From assembly GCA_050692555.1 (NCBI GenBank), contig JBOGVS010000008.1, positions 1 to 64,000 of the forward strand: 64,000 nt of DNA, in the 5' to 3' direction. This DNA is from DAITPV01 sp050692555. GTDB lineage: Bacteria > Actinomycetota > UBA4738 > CALAEC01. Positions 1-7,950 of this stretch are shown here, one piece after another. The notes beneath the pieces are model-generated. The model did not search any database, had not been told where the DNA came from, and saw nothing but the letters and a program-made list of their open reading frames with translations. The position numbers and the translations under genes are program-made. The number at the start of each line of letters is the position of its first letter. Position 1 is the stretch's first letter.

Positions 1-341
1 CAGGGGATCAGGTTGTAGGCCACGGGCGCCTCCGCCGGGCTCGGGAGCGAACTACACCGATGTCATTCTCCCACGGCGCTCACCGCCGGACGAGCCTTCC
101 GGGGGGTTTTCGCGACAGCCTCTGACCCTCAGAAATGGGAAGGGGGCCGTGCTCGAAGCTACGTTCAACGCTTCGGTGGCCTCGGGTCCCCACACGCCGA
201 TTGTCTAGGTCACCGACGGAACTCGGCGTGAGCCTCCAGGGATTCCAACTCGGGCGAAGGCCGCCTCGGTGGGTGGCTCAGACTTAGCTCGCCTTGCTAG
301 CTCCAACGGCCCTTCAAGTGGAGAGGAGAAGGTCAAGACTG
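1..341. other. Left-edge stretch without a recognisable gene
   Basis: No frame on either strand gives a protein-like product here, and I see no tRNA or rRNA signature. A G-rich run followed by TTTT lies near 100-112, but no convincing stem precedes it, so I do not call a terminator. The stretch probably holds the promoter region of the DinB-like gene that follows, although no clear -35/-10 pair stands out. Confidence 0.5.
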
Positions 342-908
342 ATGGCAATGGAACCGGGGAACGGAATCGTGATTCCTGACGCAACGGAGGAGCCAGAAGC
401 CTATGTGAAGACCCTTCTCGAACTTCTGGGGGACGGCGAGCCGCTGGAGGTTCTCTTCCAGACCGAACGAGAGGTCGCTAGGTTGATCTCGGATCTCCCT
501 GAAGATGTGTTGACCAAGCCAGCCAAAGAAGGTGAGTGGAGCACGGCTCAACTGCTAGGCCATCTCCTCGACGTGGAGGTTGTGTATGGCTTTCGCTGGC
601 GGCTTGTGTTGACTGAAAAAGAACCGAGCTATCCGGGCTACAACGAGAAGACCTGGGCTCTCCTTCCGAAGCCGGTCGCGCGCGAAATCTTCGCTGGCTG
701 GAAACACCTGCGGCGCATCAACCTCGTTCTGCTGAGCGAAACTCCCCGCGCGGACTGGCAACGAACCGGCGTCCATGGCGAGCAGGGAGAGGAGACATTT
801 GAGAAGATGGTCCAGAAGCTGGCGGGCCATGACCTCGCTCACCTGGATCAGTTGGTCCGAACCGTTGTCGCGGTCCAGGAGTCACCTCGTGGGGAAGCCA
901 ACAGTTGA
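342..908 (+). CDS. DinB-superfamily protein (DinB_2-like)
   Basis: Predicted soluble protein of 188 residues with the layout of the DinB/YfiT-like four-helix bundle. An N-terminal helix is followed by a segment with WSTAQLLGHLLDVE, where a DinB-type metal-site histidine is expected, and a late GHDLAHLDQL segment supplies further histidines. Such proteins are thought to be metal-dependent thiol-transferase-like enzymes, but the substrate cannot be told. I chose the ATG at 342 because a purine-rich GGAGAAGG precedes it; the frame is open further upstream (a possible start at 294). Base composition is slightly less GC-rich than the neighbours. Confidence 0.7.
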   Translation: MAMEPGNGIVIPDATEEPEAYVKTLLELLGDGEPLEVLFQTEREVARLISDLPEDVLTKPAKEGEWSTAQLLGHLLDVEVVYGFRWRLVLTEKEPSYPGYNEKTWALLPKPVAREIFAGWKHLRRINLVLLSETPRADWQRTGVHGEQGEETFEKMVQKLAGHDLAHLDQLVRTVVAVQESPRGEANS

Positions 909-970
909 AGCGGTCAAGGACGAGGAGCGACTAGCGACCGAGCGAGATCCAAGGAGAGGAGGCGCCTACA

Positions 971-1351
971 GTGGACCGGCGTTCACCGGGGCGGGCCGAA
1001 CGATTGTGGGGCCGCTCGCAGGCGATCCTGATTGCGATTGGCGTGGGAGTGGCCTCATTCTTCGCCGTCTCTATTACGGTCGCTCGATTCTGGGTCGCCT
1101 CGATCCCGTTCATGCTGTTCTTGCTCACATTTCTTGTTCGGCGCGACTGGTGGGTCTTCGGCGCCTTGTCAGTCTGGGCACTATACGGCGTGTGGGAAGC
1201 GCTCATCCAGTACCAAGTCACGTGCGATGCGGAGTGCAACATCCGTGTGGACCTGCTGCTGATCTTCCCGGTCGTCATCGTCGCCTCGGTCATTGGGGCA
1301 TGGCGAGCCGTCCAACACCGCGGCAACGGTTCCGCCCCTCCTCGTTCTTGA
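971..1351 (+). CDS. Small integral membrane protein, unknown function
   Basis: Protein of 126 residues starting at a GTG with an AAGGAGAGGAGG-type ribosome site just upstream. A basic N-terminus (about residues 1-16) is followed by three hydrophobic stretches, roughly 17-36, 40-56 and 92-110, so a multi-pass membrane protein is likely. A short soluble segment between the second and third stretches contains two cysteines (CDAEC). I do not recognise a family. It may be cotranscribed with the DinB-like gene upstream (62-base gap). Confidence 0.55.
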   Translation: MDRRSPGRAERLWGRSQAILIAIGVGVASFFAVSITVARFWVASIPFMLFLLTFLVRRDWWVFGALSVWALYGVWEALIQYQVTCDAECNIRVDLLLIFPVVIVASVIGAWRAVQHRGNGSAPPRS

Positions 1352-1490
1352 CGTCGTCGTGGAGGGGCGGTACTCGTCCCTCTTCAAGATCCCGAAGGTG
1401 ACCTTCGGCTGGCTTCCCGAGGTGCTCGCCAGCCTGCAGGATGGTGGTGCGGAATCGTATGTCACTCCTTTCGGCGGGCCCTGATCGTAC

Positions 1491-1721
1491 CTACCGATTC
1501 TCCCGCTTCTCCCTGAGCACGCGCAGGCGCTTCCGATACTCGTCCTCGTCGATCTCGCCTCGGGCGTACCGCTCACCCAGGGCCGCTGCGCCCGGGTCCG
1601 GGTGGTGCGGGCGCCTGCGGAGCAGGTACACCGCGCCGATCACCAGGACCGCCCAGAACAGGAGCCACACGATCCCGATCCAGGGACCGCCGCCCCATCC
1701 GCCTCCGAACGACGCCATCAT
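1491..1721 (-). CDS. SHOCT-domain small membrane protein
   Basis: Protein of 76 residues. A Gly/Trp-rich start (MMASFGGGWGGGPW) leads into one hydrophobic membrane segment (about 12-33) and a basic linker. The C-terminus (GERYARGEIDEDEYRKRL) matches the short SHOCT motif found at the end of many oligomeric membrane-associated proteins. The start at the double ATG (1718-1721) is supported by a GGGAGG site. The frame extends a few codons further upstream, but those residues do not look conserved. The partner is unknown. Confidence 0.75.
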   Translation of the reverse strand: MMASFGGGWGGGPWIGIVWLLFWAVLVIGAVYLLRRRPHHPDPGAAALGERYARGEIDEDEYRKRLRVLREKRENR

Positions 1722-1871
1722 GTCGATCCACCTCCCTCGTTCCGACGGGCTTTCCGTCACATCCATGGTTTCCGGAAAGAGGGCGGGCGTCGTCGTCCAG
1801 GGGGAGGCTTTCGGGAGGTGCCTGAGGGAGCAGTCGGGAGGCGGGCGCCTACCACGGCAGCGGTATCCGGG

Positions 1872-2537
1872 TCAGTCCTGCCAGCCCGGGCGGACCAGCC
1901 CCGACTCGTAGGCCATGACCACGAGCTGGGCGCGGTCGCGGGCTCCAAGCTTGGTCATGGCCCTGCTCACGTGCGTCTTGGCCGTGGCGGGGCTCACGAA
2001 CAGCCGCTGGGCGATCTCCTCGTTGGACAACCCGCCCGCGACCAGCGCCATCACCTCGCGCTCTCGATCGGTGAGCTGCTCGAGCCGGTCATCTGAGCGT
2101 GGCTCCTTCGCTCGCGCCGAGAACTCCTCGATCAGTCGCCTGGTGATGGTCGGGGAGAGCAGGGCCTCGCCGGCGGCCACCACCCGAACCGCCTGGATCA
2201 GCTCTGCCGGCTCCGTGTCCTTGACCAGGAACCCGCTGGCTCCGCTCCGGATGGCTTCGAAGACGTACTCGTCGAGTCCGAACGTGGTGAGGATGACCAC
2301 CCGGACTTCGGCGAGGCGACCGTCCCCCGCGATCCGTCGAGTGGCTTCCAGGCCGTCGACTCCCGGCATCCGGATGTCCATGAGCACGACGTCCGGGGTG
2401 AGCTCGCCGGCCAGGCGAACAGCTTCCTCCCCATCGCCGGCCTCGGCGACCACCTCGATGTCTTCCTGGGCATCGAGCAGGGACCTGAACCCCGCACGCA
2501 CCAGGGCTTGGTCGTCGGCCAGGAGGACCCTGATCAC
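1872..2537 (-). CDS. NarL/LuxR-family response regulator
   Basis: Two-domain DNA-binding response regulator of about 221 residues. The receiver (about 1-118) keeps the acidic pocket (ADD near the N-terminus), the phospho-acceptor Asp in VVLMDIRMPG, the switch Thr in ILTTF and the Lys in FLVKDT. The C-terminus (about 150-215) is a LuxR-type helix-turn-helix beginning LTDREREVMALVAGG. The GTG start at 2537 overlaps the stop of the upstream receiver-cyclase gene as GTGA. The order kinase, receiver-cyclase, regulator on the minus strand implies one operon. Its receiver is very similar to that of the gene before it, which indicates a tandem duplication. Confidence 0.9.
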   Translation of the reverse strand: MIRVLLADDQALVRAGFRSLLDAQEDIEVVAEAGDGEEAVRLAGELTPDVVLMDIRMPGVDGLEATRRIAGDGRLAEVRVVILTTFGLDEYVFEAIRSGASGFLVKDTEPAELIQAVRVVAAGEALLSPTITRRLIEEFSARAKEPRSDDRLEQLTDREREVMALVAGGLSNEEIAQRLFVSPATAKTHVSRAMTKLGARDRAQLVVMAYESGLVRPGWQD

Positions 2538-3481
2538 CGGTCGGTGACCGCGTACAGGCGCCACCGGTCCGGCACGCCCTTGAGAACGTGCTCGCCTCGG
2601 TCGACGAAGCTGACCCCCGATCCGGCCACCAGGTCCTTGACCGTGCTCGACACCAAGACGTCGCCAGGTTCCGCGGACCCGGCCACCCGCGAACCGATGT
2701 GGACGGCGATACCGCCGACGTCGTCGCCTCGCAGCTCGACCTCACCGGAGTGCAGACCGATCCGGACCTCGACGCCCTCGATCCGGAGCTCTTCTCGGAC
2801 GGCCACAGCGCAGCGAATGGCCCGGGCGGGGCCGTCGAACAGCGCGAAGAAGCCGTCACCGGTCGTCTTGACCTCACGCCCACCGTGCCGAGCCAGCTCC
2901 CGGCGGATCAGCGCGTCGTGACGGTCCAGCAGGTCCCGCCACCGCCGATCTCCGATCTCCACCGCTCGTTCGGTCGAGGAGACGATGTCGCTGAACATGA
3001 CCGTCGCCAGAACCCGGCCCGACTCCGACCCCGGCGGAAGCGCTGGTTCCCCACCGCGGTCGGACCATGCCGAGATCAGCCGGCGGGTCACGCGAGGGGA
3101 CAGCAGCGCTTCGCCCCGGGACACGGCCCGCACGCCCTCGACGAGCTGAGCCGGGTCCGTGTCCTTCACCAGGAACCCGCTGGCACCCACCCGCAATGCC
3201 TCGAACACGTACTCGTCCACGTCGAACGTGGTGAGGATGACGATCCGGGTTCGATCCAGCCGCTCGTCCTGGACGATCCGGCGCGTTGCCTCGAGGCCAT
3301 CAACGCCGGGCATCCGGATGTCCATGAGCACGACATCCGGCGTGAGCCGAGTGGCCATACCAACGGCCTGTTCCCCATCGTCCGCCTCGCCCACAACCTC
3401 GATGTCGTCCTGCGCGTCGAGGAGGGCCCGGAACCCGGCGCGCACCAGCACCTGGTCGTCGGCCAGCAGGACCCGGATCAT
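2534..3481 (-). CDS. Response regulator receiver fused to class III adenylate/guanylate cyclase
   Basis: 315-residue fusion. Residues 1-120 are a NarL-type receiver with phospho-acceptor D54, and the NarL linker continues to about 139. From about 156 a class III nucleotide cyclase domain replaces the expected helix-turn-helix. Candidate metal-binding aspartates are D165 (in MFSDIVSST) and D209 (in TTGDGFFALF), and the RIGLHSGEV strand is present. The simplest reading is phosphorylation-controlled cAMP or cGMP synthesis; I cannot tell which nucleotide. The start (ATG at 3481) overlaps the kinase stop as ATGA. The receiver is nearly identical in pattern to that of the downstream regulator, so both probably respond to the same kinase. 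Confidence 0.85.
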   Translation of the reverse strand: MIRVLLADDQVLVRAGFRALLDAQDDIEVVGEADDGEQAVGMATRLTPDVVLMDIRMPGVDGLEATRRIVQDERLDRTRIVILTTFDVDEYVFEALRVGASGFLVKDTDPAQLVEGVRAVSRGEALLSPRVTRRLISAWSDRGGEPALPPGSESGRVLATVMFSDIVSSTERAVEIGDRRWRDLLDRHDALIRRELARHGGREVKTTGDGFFALFDGPARAIRCAVAVREELRIEGVEVRIGLHSGEVELRGDDVGGIAVHIGSRVAGSAEPGDVLVSSTVKDLVAGSGVSFVDRGEHVLKGVPDRWRLYAVTDR

Positions 3482-4647
3482 CAGGCACCGTCCAGAGGAA
3501 GCCGGGCCCGCACCCGGAAGCCGCCACCGGGTCGCGGCCCTGCCTCCAGATCTCCGCCCAGCGCGACCACTCGCTCGCGCATCCCCACGATCCCCCTCCC
3601 ACCTCCGGCCGAACCTCGCGCCTGGGAGCCTCGACCGTCATCGTCCACCTGCACGGTGAGGTCCCGTTCACCGTAGGAAAGGCGCACCGTGGCGGTGGCC
3701 GGGGCGGCGTGACGAGTGACGTTCGTGAGTGCCTCCTGCGCGATCCGGAAGGCAGCAACGTCGACGCCGAACGGCATCGGGCGGACATGGCCGTCGATCT
3801 CCGTTCGGACCTCCAGCCCGGCGGCGGCGGCCTGCGAAACGAGGTCGTCCAGCCTGGAGATGGTCGAGGTCGGTGACCGGGGGGCCCGCTCTCCCTCTTG
3901 CCGGAGGATGTCGAGCACCGAGCGGAGCTCGGTGAGGGCCTCCTTGCTGGCTTGCTTGATCGCGTCGAGCGAGCTGCGGGTCTGCTCGGGGAGCTCCTCG
4001 GCCAGGTGCAGGGCCACCCCGGACTGCACGTTGATCAGGGAGAGGTGGTGCCCCAGGGCGTCGTGGAGCTCCCGGGCGATCCGGAGCCGCTCCTCGCTCG
4101 CTCGCCTCAGCGCTTCACCCTCTCGGATGCGGATCGCTTCGGCCGCTCGTTCTCGCCTGATGCGGACGGCTTGGGCTGCCCCAAAGATGACGAGGAGCCA
4201 GGCGGCCAGGGCTGCCAGCGAAAGGAGCGATGGGGCAGGCCGATCCCTGAGGAGAGTATCCAGCCAGGGGAAGATGGCGAACCCAACCGCCGCGGTGATC
4301 GCGGCGGCCACCAGGTGTCCACGAACGACGGCGGTGAAGTACGCGACGATGATGGTGAGCCAGATGGGGCCGTTCGCGTACCCGAGAACGAAGTAGACGA
4401 GCGTTGACGTGAAGACGACGGCCACGACGGCTACCGGAGTGCGGCGCCTTGCCGCCAGAGCTCCCGCCGCCAGGATGACCAACGCGACCGCCCCGGCGTC
4501 GAAGGGCCGGCGGGCGGGCTGCCCCTGCGAGGCGAAGTAGGTGCCCAGGGTGATGAAGGCCGCCAGCACGGCCGCCAGAAGCCCGTCGGCGATCAAGCTC
4601 CCTCGCGCCGCCCTGCCGGGATCGGCCGTTGCGTTCATCGACGCCAT
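3481..4647 (-). CDS. NarL-type sensor histidine kinase (HisKA_3)
   Basis: About 388 residues. The N-terminal half is a set of hydrophobic segments (roughly residues 20-165) without a large extracellular domain, typical of intramembrane-sensing kinases. It is followed by a HisKA_3 dimerisation domain with the phospho-acceptor His in RIARELHDALGHHL, and a HATPase_c domain with the N box (AQEALTNVTRHA) and G boxes (DDDGRG, GGGRGIVGMRERV). I start at ATG 4647; the frame runs on upstream with arginine- and proline-rich sequence that looks spurious. It is the first gene of the operon with the two receivers. Confidence 0.88.
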   Translation of the reverse strand: MASMNATADPGRAARGSLIADGLLAAVLAAFITLGTYFASQGQPARRPFDAGAVALVILAAGALAARRRTPVAVVAVVFTSTLVYFVLGYANGPIWLTIIVAYFTAVVRGHLVAAAITAAVGFAIFPWLDTLLRDRPAPSLLSLAALAAWLLVIFGAAQAVRIRRERAAEAIRIREGEALRRASEERLRIARELHDALGHHLSLINVQSGVALHLAEELPEQTRSSLDAIKQASKEALTELRSVLDILRQEGERAPRSPTSTISRLDDLVSQAAAAGLEVRTEIDGHVRPMPFGVDVAAFRIAQEALTNVTRHAAPATATVRLSYGERDLTVQVDDDGRGSQARGSAGGGRGIVGMRERVVALGGDLEAGPRPGGGFRVRARLPLDGA

Positions 4648-4853
4648 AACCCCAGCGTAGCCGCCGGGGCCCGGAAACCGCATCGGGTGCAGGACGACCT
4701 TGCGCCTACCTCCCCGGAAGCAGCCGCCCGCCGGCGGTCTTCGCCTTGGGGAGTAGGGCAAATGCCTCCATGGACCCGACGACACGTGTTCCGTCCGGGC
4801 GGAGGGTGGAGGGCGAGGGCCGAGCTCCCGCCGGTCGGAGAGAAGGGCGAAAG

Positions 4854-5240
4854 ATGAATGAGGTCAGAACCCTGTCGATCGCAGCGAAGCTGAACATCTC
4901 AGGACTCGTCCTGGCGGCTGCGGGAATCGGGCTCCAGATCGTGTCAGGATCGGAGCTCTATCCGACTGTCCCACCCGGACCGATCATCCTTCTGGTGGCC
5001 GCCGGCCTTGTGGCGATTGGACCTCGACGGTGGGCACCGTACGTTGGGCTCATCGTTCCCCTCCTCTTGATCGTGGGGGCGTCCATCGCCACTGTCGTCT
5101 CGGGCTCCTTCATCGACCAACTGACCGAGGTAACAGAGGCGGGTATCTTCGTGGGTACCCTGCTCCAGCTCCTCGGCATGATCGGGGCAGCTGCCGCGGC
5201 CATCGCCATGCTGAGGGTCAAGGATCGGGCCGCAAGATAA
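4854..5240 (+). CDS. Small multi-pass membrane protein, unknown
   Basis: 128-residue hydrophobic protein. About four transmembrane stretches are visible, near residues 15-34, 45-60, 65-85 and 98-120, and the C-terminus is short and basic (RVKDRAAR). The ATG at 4854 has a GGAGAGAAGG ribosome site. The gene is divergent from the histidine kinase; the roughly 200-base gap between them shows no obvious consensus promoter. I do not recognise a family. Confidence 0.6.
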   Translation: MNEVRTLSIAAKLNISGLVLAAAGIGLQIVSGSELYPTVPPGPIILLVAAGLVAIGPRRWAPYVGLIVPLLLIVGASIATVVSGSFIDQLTEVTEAGIFVGTLLQLLGMIGAAAAAIAMLRVKDRAAR

Positions 5241-5304
5241 GTTGACACGCGCCGCAATGTGAAGTGTTGTGTGCCCGAGTCCACTTGGCGAAGGAGGCGA
5301 TCCG

Positions 5305-5727
5305 ATGGAACAGCGCATCAGCCTCGTCACCCTCGGCATCGGCGACTTGACTCGCTCGCGCCGGTTCTACGAGGCGCTCGGCTGGGGTCCCGGCTCAGCG
5401 CCGGACGACGATGTCGTCTTCTTCCAGGCGGGCGGTTCGATCCTCGCCCTGTGGGACCGGGCGAAGCTGGCGGAGGACAGCGGCGTCGAGGACCGTGGCG
5501 GGTGGGGCGGCGTGACGCTCGCCCACAACGTGCGGTCGCCGCAAGAGGTCGACGAGGTCCTGACCCAGGCAGAGGGTGCCGGGGCCAGGATCGCCCGCTA
5601 CGGCGCGGAGACATTCTGGGGCGGGTACTCGGGGGTATTCGTCGATCCCGACGGTCACCCGTGGGAGGTCGCACACAACCCCGGCTGGACCCTTCGGGAC
5701 GACGGGTCCGTCTCTCTTACGACCTGA
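5305..5727 (+). CDS. VOC-family (glyoxalase/bleomycin-resistance-like) protein
   Basis: 140-residue single-domain vicinal-oxygen-chelate protein. It starts ISLVTLGIGDLTRSRRFYEALGW, the typical first beta-alpha unit, and ends with the second half-site VFVDPDGHPWEVAHNPG. The Glu in WEVA sits where a metal ligand is usual. The substrate is unknown; relatives are often annotated as glyoxalases without proof. The ATG at 5305 has an AAGGAGG site. A TTGACA at 5242-5247 with a weak TGTTGT 17 bases downstream could be its promoter. Confidence 0.85.
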   Translation: MEQRISLVTLGIGDLTRSRRFYEALGWGPGSAPDDDVVFFQAGGSILALWDRAKLAEDSGVEDRGGWGGVTLAHNVRSPQEVDEVLTQAEGAGARIARYGAETFWGGYSGVFVDPDGHPWEVAHNPGWTLRDDGSVSLTT

Positions 5728-5892
5728 GTAATCCGGGACCACGGACCGGTAGGAGGTGTGTCCGAGCGGCCGCCCCAGGCCGCCGGGCCAAGGGGCGCCC
5801 AATGCCAAGCAGCCTGAATGCTGCGATCGCAAGCAAGCCGACCGGCAGCAACCGCGGCCGCACGAGCGGGCTCGAAGCCCAACGTCACGGTG

Positions 5893-6336
5893 TTATCTCC
5901 TGAGGACCAACAACGCTCCCGCCAGGACGAGGACCAGTCCGACCACTCGGGTCGCGGCCAGCGGGACCCGTTCGATGCCGAACAGCCCCAGTGAGTCGAT
6001 CAGGATGCTGGCGGTGAGCTGCCCACCGATCAACAGGGCAAACGTGCCGAACGTCCCGATCCTGGGTGGCGCATAGGTCAGCACCGTGAGCACGGAGATT
6101 CCCAGGGCCCCGACCACCAACCACCACCACGCCGGCTGACGAAGGCCTTCACCTATTCCCTCCCGGTCGCTGACAAGAGCTACGGCGAGGATGAGCATCG
6201 ATCCGACCACGGCGGCGATCGTGGTTGCCGCCAGGACGCCGGCCCGCCGTCCCAGGATCCCCAGCAATGTGGCCTGCACAGCCGCGGCGGCACCGGCGAT
6301 GAGCGCAGCGATCGTAGCTGAAGAGATGGGCGACAC
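5893..6336 (-). CDS. DMT-superfamily YdcZ-like membrane protein
   Basis: 147-residue hydrophobic protein with five predicted membrane helices, resembling the YdcZ (DUF606) half-size drug/metabolite transporter family. Typical features are the start SSATIAALIAGAAAAVQ and the end VVGLVLVLAGALLVLRR. Members may act as dimers, and the substrate is unknown. The start is taken as GTG at 6336, just before the first helix, because the open frame beyond it runs antisense to the neighbouring oxidoreductase gene. The two genes are divergent with about 108 bases between them. Confidence 0.75.
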   Translation of the reverse strand: MSPISSATIAALIAGAAAAVQATLLGILGRRAGVLAATTIAAVVGSMLILAVALVSDREGIGEGLRQPAWWWLVVGALGISVLTVLTYAPPRIGTFGTFALLIGGQLTASILIDSLGLFGIERVPLAATRVVGLVLVLAGALLVLRR

Positions 6337-6444
6337 CGCGCACAGGATATTGGAATCGTCAGGAGAGCTGGTGTGTTCCCTCTGTTGGGAGGGTACGTCC
6401 ATGATCGCGTGTACACGGAGGGGGCGCTCGGCAGGGGAGGTTCG

Positions 6445-7317
6445 GTGACCGCGCCCCTGGAGTTCGGCCTCAGCATCACCCCCACCTGGGTCAAGCAGCC
6501 CGAGGTCGTGCGCCTGGCGCAGGTGGCGGACGAGTCCGGCCTCGACCTGATCGGCATCCAGGACCACCCGTATCAATGGCGGTTCTTCGACACCTGGACG
6601 CTCATCGCCTATCTCGCCGGAAGGACCTCGAGCGTCAGGTTCTTCCCCGACGTGGCCAGCCTTCCCCTTCGGCCTCCGGCGATCCTGGCCAAGGCCGCCG
6701 CCTCGCTCGACGTCCTCACCGGCGGCCGAGTGGAGCTCGGCCTGGGCGCCGGCTCGTTCTGGGACGCCATCGAGGCCATGGGAGGTCCCCGGCGGACCCC
6801 CGGACGAGCCGTAGAAGCCACCGAGGAAGCCATCGACGTGATCCGTCTGATATGGAGCGGAGAGCGAGGGGTCCGGTACGAGGGCCGCCACTACCGGCTC
6901 TCGGGTGTGCACACCGGACCGAAGCCCGCCCATGACATCGGGATCTGGATGGGTGCCGGGGGGCCCCGGATGCTCGATCTGCTCGGGAGGAAGGCCGATG
7001 GGTGGGTGCCGTCGGCGGGGTGGGCTCCTCCGGAGGCCCTTCCTGGATACCTCCGACGGATCGAGGACGCCGCGGTGGCCGCGGGCCGGGACCCCAGGGC
7101 GATCCGGCGCGTCTACAACATCGGCGGAGCGATCGGGCCGGAGACAGGGGAGCGGTTCACCGGTCCGGTGTCCCGGTGGGTGGAGGAGCTGGCCGGTCTT
7201 GCGGAGACGGGGATGGATGCGTTCATCTTCTGGCCGGGTGGGGATTATCCGGTCGCCCAGGCCCAGGCGTTCGCCTCCGAGGTGGCCCCGGCGGTTCGCG
7301 CCGTCTCGGCTCACTGA
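6445..7317 (+). CDS. LLM-class F420-type oxidoreductase
   Basis: 290-residue luciferase-like monooxygenase-fold protein. It begins LEFGLSITPTWVKQPEVVRL and keeps the TIM-barrel landmarks of coenzyme-F420-dependent family members: the early IQDHPYQ segment, the GGRVELGLGAGSFWDAIEAMG loop that normally lines the cofactor phosphate, and a late FIFWPGGDY strand. The F420 assignment follows from family and presumed lineage rather than from a diagnostic residue. The GTG at 6445 has a GGGGAGG site. The oxidised substrate is unknown. An OsmC-like gene follows at a 46-base gap. Confidence 0.8.
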   Translation: MTAPLEFGLSITPTWVKQPEVVRLAQVADESGLDLIGIQDHPYQWRFFDTWTLIAYLAGRTSSVRFFPDVASLPLRPPAILAKAAASLDVLTGGRVELGLGAGSFWDAIEAMGGPRRTPGRAVEATEEAIDVIRLIWSGERGVRYEGRHYRLSGVHTGPKPAHDIGIWMGAGGPRMLDLLGRKADGWVPSAGWAPPEALPGYLRRIEDAAVAAGRDPRAIRRVYNIGGAIGPETGERFTGPVSRWVEELAGLAETGMDAFIFWPGGDYPVAQAQAFASEVAPAVRAVSAH

Positions 7318-7363
7318 GCGTCGGCCTGTAGGCTGGACCCGGCTCGAGCGAGGAGGACACTCT

Positions 7364-7873
7364 GTGGCCGAAATCAAGGAGTCGATCGAGAACGCAGTCC
7401 GGTACCTGTCGGAGCATCCCGACGAGGCTCGATACACGGACTCGTATGCGCGGGCCACGCTGGGCGAGAATCTCCGAGTGGAGGTCGAGGGGCCGGGCGG
7501 CGAACGCCTGGTCACCGACATGCCGGAGAGCATCGGCGGGCGAGGCGAACAGCCCTCAGCGGGGTGGCTGTACCGTGCCGCGATCGCCTCGTGTGCGGCC
7601 TCGACCGTCGGGATGGAAGCGGCTCTCGAGGGTGTAACCCTTCGGTCCCTGGAGGTCGAGGTGGACAGCGAATCGGATGACCGAGGGATCCTGGGGATGG
7701 ACCATTCCGTGCCCGCCGGACCCCTATCGGCGAGGGTCCGGGTCAGGGCGGCATCCGAGGGAGTGGATGCGGGGCGGCTCCGCGAGCTCCTCGAGCGGGG
7801 AGCCCGTCGATGCCCCGTCTACGACGCCACGAATCGGGCGGTGGAGCTGGCCCTGGAGATCGAGACGGCCTGA
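7364..7873 (+). CDS. OsmC/Ohr-family protein
   Basis: 169-residue protein with the OsmC fold. The first conserved cysteine lies in AAIASCAASTVGMEAAL and the second in GARRCPVYDATNRAVEL, the pair used as peroxidatic and resolving cysteines in OsmC/Ohr thiol peroxidases. The first Cys sits at the usual start of the long central helix. It probably reduces organic hydroperoxides in the cytoplasm, but some OsmC relatives lack that activity. The GTG start at 7364 is supported by GAGGAGGAC just upstream. Confidence 0.8.
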   Translation: MAEIKESIENAVRYLSEHPDEARYTDSYARATLGENLRVEVEGPGGERLVTDMPESIGGRGEQPSAGWLYRAAIASCAASTVGMEAALEGVTLRSLEVEVDSESDDRGILGMDHSVPAGPLSARVRVRAASEGVDAGRLRELLERGARRCPVYDATNRAVELALEIETA

Positions 7874-7950
7874 GGCACGGACCCGCAGCGTGGAATAAGG
7901 CGGCCGCTCCCCGCCGTTTTCCTGGTTGACCACTTCGATGGGAGATATCC

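Noticed and set aside
281..295. Fourth copy of the 41-nt hairpin element
   Set aside because: TAGCTCGCC is present, but no GGCGAGC arm follows at the fixed 27-base distance.
5752..5772. tRNA-Ser-like 5' end (GGAGGTGTGTCCGAGCGGCC)
   Set aside because: It matches an acceptor and D-arm start, but no anticodon arm, T-arm or matching CACCTCC 3' end follows. It could be a tRNA remnant or attachment site, but no integrated element is visible nearby.
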